Shown: piece by piece, positions 58,161 to 64,000 of the stretch
Layout: every line of letters starts with the position of its first letter
Position numbering within the stretch: position 1 is the first letter of the stretch
Source: Irpex lacteus
Lineage: Eukaryota; Basidiomycota; Agaricomycetes; Polyporales; Irpicaceae
NCBI GenBank assembly: GCA_001986395.2
Contig: MQVO02000013.1
Coordinates: forward strand, 62,001 to 126,000
DNA: 64,000 nucleotides
Reading direction: 5' to 3'
The notes under the pieces: model-generated
Databases searched by the model: none
Told to the model about the DNA's origin: nothing
What the model saw: the letters and a program-made list of their open reading frames with translations, nothing else
Translations under genes and position numbers: made by a program

Positions 58161-58494
58161 ACTGGGGTCATAAGACCGGATCTGAGGAGGATATATCGAC
58201 GCTTGGTTTCGTCAACCAACTCCTTAACCGAAAGGTCAAGAATGTCACTCGGCCAGATTACTATCCGGCGCAAAATCTTGTTTTTGATACCCTTCGTGTC
58301 GAGGTCCTTGATTGCTGGTGGTGAGTAACAATCTACTCGATAGCATTGTCTGTGAAACGAACTCAGGCTCCTTCAAAGCGAATACTTTGGTACAGATCTA
58401 AATGGCCTCGAGAGCACTCTTGCGACACGTTTTACCTCTAGCGAGGAAGCCACCGCCGAAGCTCTTCTTAAGATAGCAAATCAAATCGCCCATA

Positions 58495-58769
58495 CTGTAC
58501 TTTAATGCGCATAGCGGATGGTCACACGTCACATCCGCTCCATCCTCGCCGCTAAAGTCCGGTTGTCACACGTCGCACAGCGACCGTCCGCTTGTGACAA
58601 CCGTAGTGAATATATTTCGATTTTTGTTCGATTTTTTCCGCCCCTGCGGGGCACATATCCCATCCTCAACTTAGCGGTGTCACAAAACCTTTGTAGCCCA
58701 TCCGCTCGTCCGCTACAAAAGTTTTTGTCACACGTCACAACCCCATCCCCTCTGCGCATTAAAGTACAG
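58495..58769. mobile_element. MITE, 275 bp, TA target duplication
   Basis: Terminal repeats CTGTACTTTAATGCGCA and the inverse, flanked by TA (58493-58494 and 58770-58771). Inside is a dense set of GTCACACGTCACA-type motifs and no frame. It lies in the C-terminal part of the DUF6589 gene, between codons reading QIAH and MYMFT. It fits a non-autonomous Tc1/mariner or pogo-type element. Confidence 0.85.
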
Positions 58770-58844
58770 TATGTACATGTTCACACTTAGTGCGGACGTT
58801 GCGCGTGCTGGACCTGTACCTCCCAATTCACCTCCATGGCACAT

Positions 58845-59511
58845 TCAGTTTCCTGTTGGTCGACCATGGAAGAGCTTGATTGCTCCGTACGCCGTTCGAA
58901 AATCCCTACCCCATTCGTCAATGAGATGGCATTCGTCCGCGCAGAACACGGCGAGACGTGCACGGACAGCGGGATCCTTGATAACAGCACTGAACGCCTC
59001 CGTCTGTAGCATTTCGGGGGACAGTAAAATAACCCGGTATGCACCCTTCCTGACTCCTCCCCAGAGATCGACAGACGGTTGTTGCTTTGCGGCGGCCTTC
59101 AATGCGTCTCGATTAACAGCGACAGCTGTGATTCCCATGTGTTCGAGTCTCCGGACCTGTTATTACCATGTGAACAACTCGTTAGAAAGTATGTAGAAGT
59201 AAAATATGATGACCACGCACCATGTCAGCCTCCAGCGTGTTTGTTGGCGACACGACAATTGTCAGTGTTCCCGCCCGGACAAGGGCATGTAGGTAGAACA
59301 CTGACGACTTCCCTTCACCTGTAGCCCACACACACATGACATGCTGACCCATGAGAATCCTCGCCGTACTCATTAGTTGATGTTCTGCTGGCTCGTAAGG
59401 TAGTTGCGGACACAGACACTCCTTCAACTGCTTGATACCGGCGGGGGCACACCAGTCGACTTCGTTGTTGGTAACCCATGGAGGACAAGCGGCAGACGAG
59501 AGAGATGGCAT
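58845..59511 (-). pseudogene. Truncated RecQ-like helicase gene (N-terminal half)
   Basis: Exon 1 (59511-59221, ATG start) and exon 2 (59156-58845) join in frame and encode about 200 residues of a DEAD/H helicase of the RecQ type. Visible motifs are LMSTARILMGQHVMCVWATG EGKSS (motif I), TLTIVVSPTNTLEADM (Ia), YRVILLSPEMLQTEAF (Ib) and FCADECHLIDEWGRDFR (motif II, DECH). A stop follows soon after motif II, and the second RecA-like domain is missing, whereas family members usually exceed 500 residues. The end coincides with the loss of DUF6589 homology on the other strand, so a rearrangement joins the two. Confidence 0.75.
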
Positions 59512-59790
59512 AACATGTAGATTAAGATGTATAGATTACAGATTAAAGAGCCGAAGCTCTGGAGGGCAATGTAGCGAGGCGAAACACGACGAGGGAGGTT
59601 GCAAGACGTGGGCAAGACGCGTCCTCGAGCTCGTTGATTGATACGCGTCTCGCTACACGTGATGCGCCGACGTGCCGGAGTTGGCGCTGAAAGGACCTCC
59701 CGATAAGGCGGGGCTTATTAGACGCAGACGTCAGACAGATGATCCTGAGCTTGCGAAGGTTGAGTCTGTCTACTCTGCCTCGGGGAGACT
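59512..59790. other. Stretch upstream of the helicase fragment, no gene seen
   Basis: It probably contains the helicase promoter. The unit sequence restarts at about 59792 (CAAGTTGACATCGACGCGAA, as at 20898). Confidence 0.4.
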
Positions 59791-61420
59791 AGCGGCAAGT
59801 TGACATCGACGCGAAGAGGCATCGACGCCCGCGTGTTCGAAAGCTGACATTTATCGTGGTGCGGGATGAGCGACGTCGATCTCGGGTTACGTCATCGATT
59901 GCTGGCCTTTCTCTCGACGTCCACCACCAACTCTGGCGAGCCTCCCTCTTTCCATGCTGCTCGACACTATAGGCAGCTGACTCGACGGAAAGTCTCAGTG
60001 TCGCCAATATTAATATGAACGTGCCAGTCGGCAACAGCAGCCCTCTTTCGTTTAGTGAGTGCTTTGCTGGGCTGCGTATACATCCGCGAAACAAGACTCC
60101 TCTGCCTGGCAGCTGATTAGTATGGCGGTACATAGATTGACTTCGTGGCCGGTTGAAGTCTTCCCTGCGTGAAGTCTTCGCCAGTACACCGAGGCAGTGA
60201 GTGGTTGTCCTCTTGCGGACGAGGATGTGAACACACTGGGTCTGGATAGTTTAATTATACGGTGCGTGCTACTTTACTCTTTAGATGCGTTATCTAACGC
60301 ATAGTTCACCTGCTCTACTGACGTATGCTTTCGCACCCCCTTGTGAGAGCTCCAGTGCCCTTGTCTCGACCAACACATTCCCCATCCCCTGGTCTTTCTA
60401 CCCCAGCAACACCACCGGATGGAGCATACCTCTCCTGTTTCGATACATCGTTTCTCTCCTCTCTCTCTGTGGCTGTTAGGACACCGGCACGATCGCCTGG
60501 AGGGCGTCGCTCTCATGGTATCAGCCGATGTCGTCGGTCCTTGGAGATCGTTCAGTCACCCGCGTTCATCCTTCTCTACACTGGAAACGTCGTACTTGCA
60601 GAGGATACGACAAGACGTCACACGATATACGCTAACCGACGCAACATACGCACACAATCAGCACTTAAAGGCTGTCGTGAGATGTCTAGAGGGCTTTTTG
60701 CAGACCCCGCGTCTGCGCTGGAACGGAGCGAGTCTAGTACGTGAACACGGTGTTTATGTCATGACCAGAGCTAACGAACGACGGTGCAGATGGTTTGACC
60801 AGATATATGCGGCTTGCGCGAGTCGATGCGTAGCTTGTATGCGCCGTCTCGTACCCTCGCTGTCATCCCATCCTTCGGCGATTCACGAGTCTGCGAGGGA
60901 TTAGAACTGCTAATTCCTTGTAGTCGTCGTGTCCGGACTCGTTTTACGAATGATACGGGTCGCTGAAGTTTCGAGCTTAATTGCGTATCGTGCTTCAAGT
61001 ATCTTGGAAGACGATGACATCCTTGGACTTGTGCGCAAGAGCGAAAGACGTTCGAGCCAAGGCCAGTGGTGCGTAGCGTAGTCTGTTTCCATTGTGCTGA
61101 CAAAATTTGTGGCTCTCGCAGGTCAGAGTCCCAGCGACGGAGTGAACTATCCCCACCTCGCTGGCACCGTTCCATGACTATTCCTTCAAACCGGCATGCG
61201 ACTGGGACGTGCATCGTTCGACGTTCGAGGAAACGTACGCTACGGTGGCATCGAAGTAGGGGCCACAATGCGTATGTCGGTCTCTGAAGCACAGTACATA
61301 GATGAATAATCTGTATCCGTAACTCGTGAGGAAATAAATATATTTCATGTGATCTACATTTGTACAAGCTGCGGGAGTCCACCAACGAGAGGTTCCTCGT
61401 CGAACGCAGCGCGAGGGGGC
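59790..61420. repeat. Conserved unit segment B, copy 3
   Basis: Homologous to 8700-10290 and 20890-22600. It ends with the shared AAATAAATATATT tract and GCAGCGCGAGGGGGC (61405; also 10410 and 22675). The 225-codon minus-strand frame at 60771-61448 is not preserved in the other copies, so no gene is called. Confidence 0.55.
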
Positions 61421-63300
61421 TACAGACCCGTACGAGAACTACACACATTGAGCGAACACGCAGCCGCGGTGCAATGCACGCTTGCTAGCATTCGTCCACA
61501 TTCGTATAGCCCCACGTCGTGTTTGGGGCGAACAACGTCAATCTCCGAATATCGATAGCCGTTGGTGAACGGGGTCAGATAGGCAATATGGATATGCTCG
61601 TTCTTGGTCCTTCTGAGCGTCACGCGAAGCAAGCGTGACCGCGTTGCTCTCCGTCCGGTGGCTGAAGTAGCTGCTTGTGGTTGCGGTAGAGGAGAGAGGT
61701 GCCGGAGGTCAACTGAGAACAAGCAGACGTCAGCGGAATGGATTTGAAGACGTTGCAGGGCACGCACGAAGCTAGCTAGCGTCCGTGCAGCTCTCCACCG
61801 CGTCCAGAGTTTATCAGCACAAGTAGATACTGTGGTAATGCAGGAGCCCGGTGGCGATGTTGGCAACGAAGAAGGAGGGGTGAACGAGGTGCCGAGATTA
61901 TGTCCATACAGAGGTAAGCCAGAGAGACAGTTACAATTGATCCTGGTGCGACCTATTTACCGGTGGCGGAGTCACAGTGGCGATGCATAGGTTATGTGAG
62001 AAGCCGGCAGCGACAAAGGGGTTGTCCAGTAGTCGACGGATATCGCATGGTCCTGGATGGAGCACTAGACCTATGCCATGACTAGAAAGTGTAGTCGGTC
62101 GGCCAATTTCGATTAGGGAATGTATGAGAGGACGGCTGTAGCAGAAAATGTTGAAAGTGAGCCCATGGGAGCACGTACCGTGAACGCGAATGCACTGGGC
62201 AGTCATACTCCGCGTAAGGTCTCACCATAACGTGCAACGTGCACGCAAGCTTCACATATGCCGAGCAGAAGGCAGCTGATAGTATACAAGAACGTTAGCA
62301 AGCGTACGCGATACAGACAGAGGGGAGGGTACGCACCTAGAAGCTGTTTACCTCTCCAAGATCCTTCTCAGCCTTGATCAACGTCGATACTCGACGGGAT
62401 TGTATGCTCTACACAACCGTACCCAAGGCGTACGCACGCCGCTTGAGATTGAGACGGGGAGGCGACGAGAGTGCACGTCGAAGTCGTTCCTGGCCATGGG
62501 CTGTGTAGTATGTTGTTTGCTCGTCTTCAAATTGATCGGTCGTCCATGGCCCAGGACCAGTGATTGGACGTCCTTACAACTACCGGGTCAGCATGAGGGC
62601 GGAGTAGAGAGCACTGATGTGAGAGGCAGGAGGGAGAAAAGGACGAGAGAAGATGAGCTGAGGATAAGAGGGAGAGCAAAGGCCGATCGAGACGCCCGCT
62701 GGTCTTAACTATCTTGGTCGCTGACGTCCACCACCGACTGCCGTCTAAGCAACTCAATTCTACGTCTGGCTATCAATTGGACGCTACTGTTGTTATAACC
62801 CTGAGGCGTAGGCAATGCGGACACAGAGCAAGCTTACGGTTTATACCACCGGTCTATTCTCGATTACCTGTTCAACCCTTCGTTCGATGGGTGGTCTAGT
62901 GGACTGCCTACGTCTCAATGAACTGAATCGTCTCATCCACAGTGCTTGCCGCTATGTCATGACTGTATATAGTTCCAGTATCCGACAATGCTCGCCGTTT
63001 ATCGGGGTCCTGGAAGCTGTCGGTCGGGCGTAGGAAGTGACGGACGCCGTGTACCAGATACTACAAACGGACGCGGTCTACTCAGACGGCAATACATTGG
63101 GAGATCGCTGTGAAGTACTGAGGAGGCCTACGACATGGTGATAAGTCCCTAGCGAGGTGTTTTCCCGGTGAACGGTCTGTGTGTCCATGATCATACGCTT
63201 AATCCCAAACTCATGCAACGAAATCACAGCTCTTCGTCGTTCACGCCGAATACTGTATATACGCACCACAGGCAACGCAGTCATGTTCTTGCTGGCCGTT
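61420..63300 (-). pseudogene. Decayed multi-exon gene divergent from DUF6535 copy 3
   Basis: Homolog of 10300-13940 and 22800-25121. The best piece is RVTLRRTKNEHIHIAY with GYRYSEIDVVRPKHDVGLYE (about 61625-61495), almost the same as in copy 1. A cysteine-rich exon piece lies near 62290-62180 (RSRILSAAFCSA-like on the minus strand), and the N-terminal part near 63230-63130 is strongly diverged. It is the most decayed of the three. Confidence 0.4.
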
Positions 63301-63819
63301 CGATGCGTCTTGCACATTGCGCTCTGAGGTCGTGAATACTCAACGGCATAGCAGCGCTCAGGCCTCAGGGTTCGTGACGGTTCAGGCCGTTTGAGTACGT
63401 AGTTTGCCTCTGGTCACTGCGTCGAGCCAAGTTTAATTTGGATTTCTAGTATTGTTGCCTTCTTTGATGGGCTTGACGTGTTCCTGCTGCCAGCAAACCC
63501 TTGATTCTTTTGCTGGCCGAAACGACTTTCGAGAGGCGCCCATGAATATCGCCTGGCAATTCAAGCGCTAGTCCGCCTCATTGCCCAAGCCTCGCACCTC
63601 GCACGAGGCATCCTTGCATAGCGGTTACGCAGCCACCCCCCTCCTCTTTTCTCTCTACCACCACCTCTCGAGAACAACCCGTACGTCCCTCTCCCGCTTT
63701 CCAATTTGCCCCGTTGATACCTGGAACTGACACCCTCGTTCGTTTTCAGTGAGAATCCCGCAGCCGCAGACAGAAACGCCTACGCAGAAGACGATTCTAT
63801 ACCCAGATTTTGAGCCGAT

Positions 63820-64000
63820 ATGACTGAGCCGACTGGACCTGAGCCGACTGGAGGAGTGCCGATTGCAGGAGTGCCGACAGTGCTCGAGCCGAATGCACTA
63901 GAGCCGACTGGAGATGTGCCGACTAGGCTTGAGCCGACAGAGGATGTGCCGACTGTATTCGAGCCGACTGCAGATGTGCTGACTGTAGATGTGCCGACTG
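63820..64000 (+). CDS. DUF6535 membrane protein, copy 3, 5' end only
   Basis: ATG at 63820-63822 follows the conserved leader intron acceptor (TTTTCAG near 63750) and the same leader sequence as copies 1 and 2. Sixty codons of EPT/VPT repeats are visible (TEPTGPEPTGGVPIAGVPT, then LEPTEDVPT) before the window ends. The repeat order is a new combination: it contains the 5-codon piece seen in copy 2 and the VFEPTADVLTVDVPT piece seen in copy 1. The membrane core lies outside the window. Confidence 0.8.
   Translation, partial: MTEPTGPEPTGGVPIAGVPTVLEPNALEPTGDVPTRLEPTEDVPTVFEPTADVLTVDVPT

Larger units (their letters stand above)
43079..58840 (+). pseudogene. DUF6589-family gene broken by three transposon insertions
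   Basis: ATG at 43079. Exons 43079-43736, 43787-43899 and from 43953 join in frame. Conserved pieces are MNARNVQFNVFQKLMG, GFSIAYSAVLELLKDLA and FVVLDDCSPSTSNIAV. The frame runs to ILG at 44673 and continues after the first insertion at 46989 with GGDQSTVEKIRTLKK, then WVLPVVELWHMGWADLERIL up to THW at 47142. After the retrotransposon it continues at 58166 (GHKTGSEEDISTLG, FVNQLLNRKVKNVTRPDYY, LVFDTLRVEVLDCW), crosses an intron (about 58319-58363), is cut again by a MITE, and homology ends near 58840. The family is widespread in fungi and of unknown function. The GDQ and ELWHMGWADL motifs match my memory of DUF6589 proteins. Only the N-terminal 500 or so residues could now be made uninterrupted. 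Confidence 0.75.

Noticed and set aside
42914..59800. AGCGGCAAGT at both edges of the DUF6589 block (42914 and 59790) as a target duplication
   Set aside because: The right copy can be explained by unit sequence and the inserted block has no matching inverted ends, so this 10-bp match may be chance.
60771..61448. 225-codon minus-strand frame
   Set aside because: The matching stretches of the other two units do not keep this frame or its peptide, apart from short pieces attributed to the decayed gene. Probably chance.

Overview
The window comes from a repeat-rich nuclear genome of a filamentous basidiomycete, most likely an Agaricomycete. The evidence is short spliceosomal introns (about 48-70 bp, GT..AG) in nearly every gene, and families typical of those fungi: DUF6535 membrane proteins, a DUF6589 protein, KDZ-associated CxC cysteine-cluster proteins, RecQ-like helicase fragments, a multi-exon hAT transposase and a chromodomain Ty3/gypsy element. 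There are no bacterial-style operons, rRNA genes or CRISPR arrays. The species cannot be named from this sequence.

The backbone is a large unit, repeated in the same orientation about three times. Each unit holds (i) a plus-strand DUF6535 gene (14568-17765, 25744-28897, and a third cut by the window edge at 63820), (ii) divergently, the remains of a minus-strand multi-exon gene that starts about 0.6 kb upstream of the DUF6535 start (10300-13940, 22800-25121, 61420-63300), and (iii) an array of 300-400 bp exon-like cassettes, each ending in a minus-strand splice donor (about 250-900, 6348-8700, 17900-19960, 28990-29775 with 32155-32563, 39867-42914). Bases 1-903 are the tail of a further unit whose gene lies left of the window.

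Mobile DNA has entered the units. A 5.4-kb hAT transposon (912-6347) has an intact transposase and two passenger genes. An AT-rich island (29776-39866) holds two elements sharing a TTACGATTCCTGAG terminus; the second carries a KDZ-associated CxC gene (37090-39326) and a convergent GRF/cysteine-rich gene (34170-36480). A solo LTR lies at 39966-40503.

From about 42914 to 59790 the unit is displaced by a DUF6589 gene (from 43079) broken by three insertions: a 2.3-kb element with long terminal inverted repeats and RecQ-like helicase remains (44674-46979, itself holding a TA-flanked element at 45978-46639), an 11-kb Ty3/gypsy chromovirus with an extra large ORF (47143-58160), and a 275-bp MITE (58495-58769). 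At each break, removing the insertion and one target copy restores an open frame. A second helicase fragment (58845-59511) abuts the end of the DUF6589 homology. After it the unit resumes and runs into the third DUF6535 gene.
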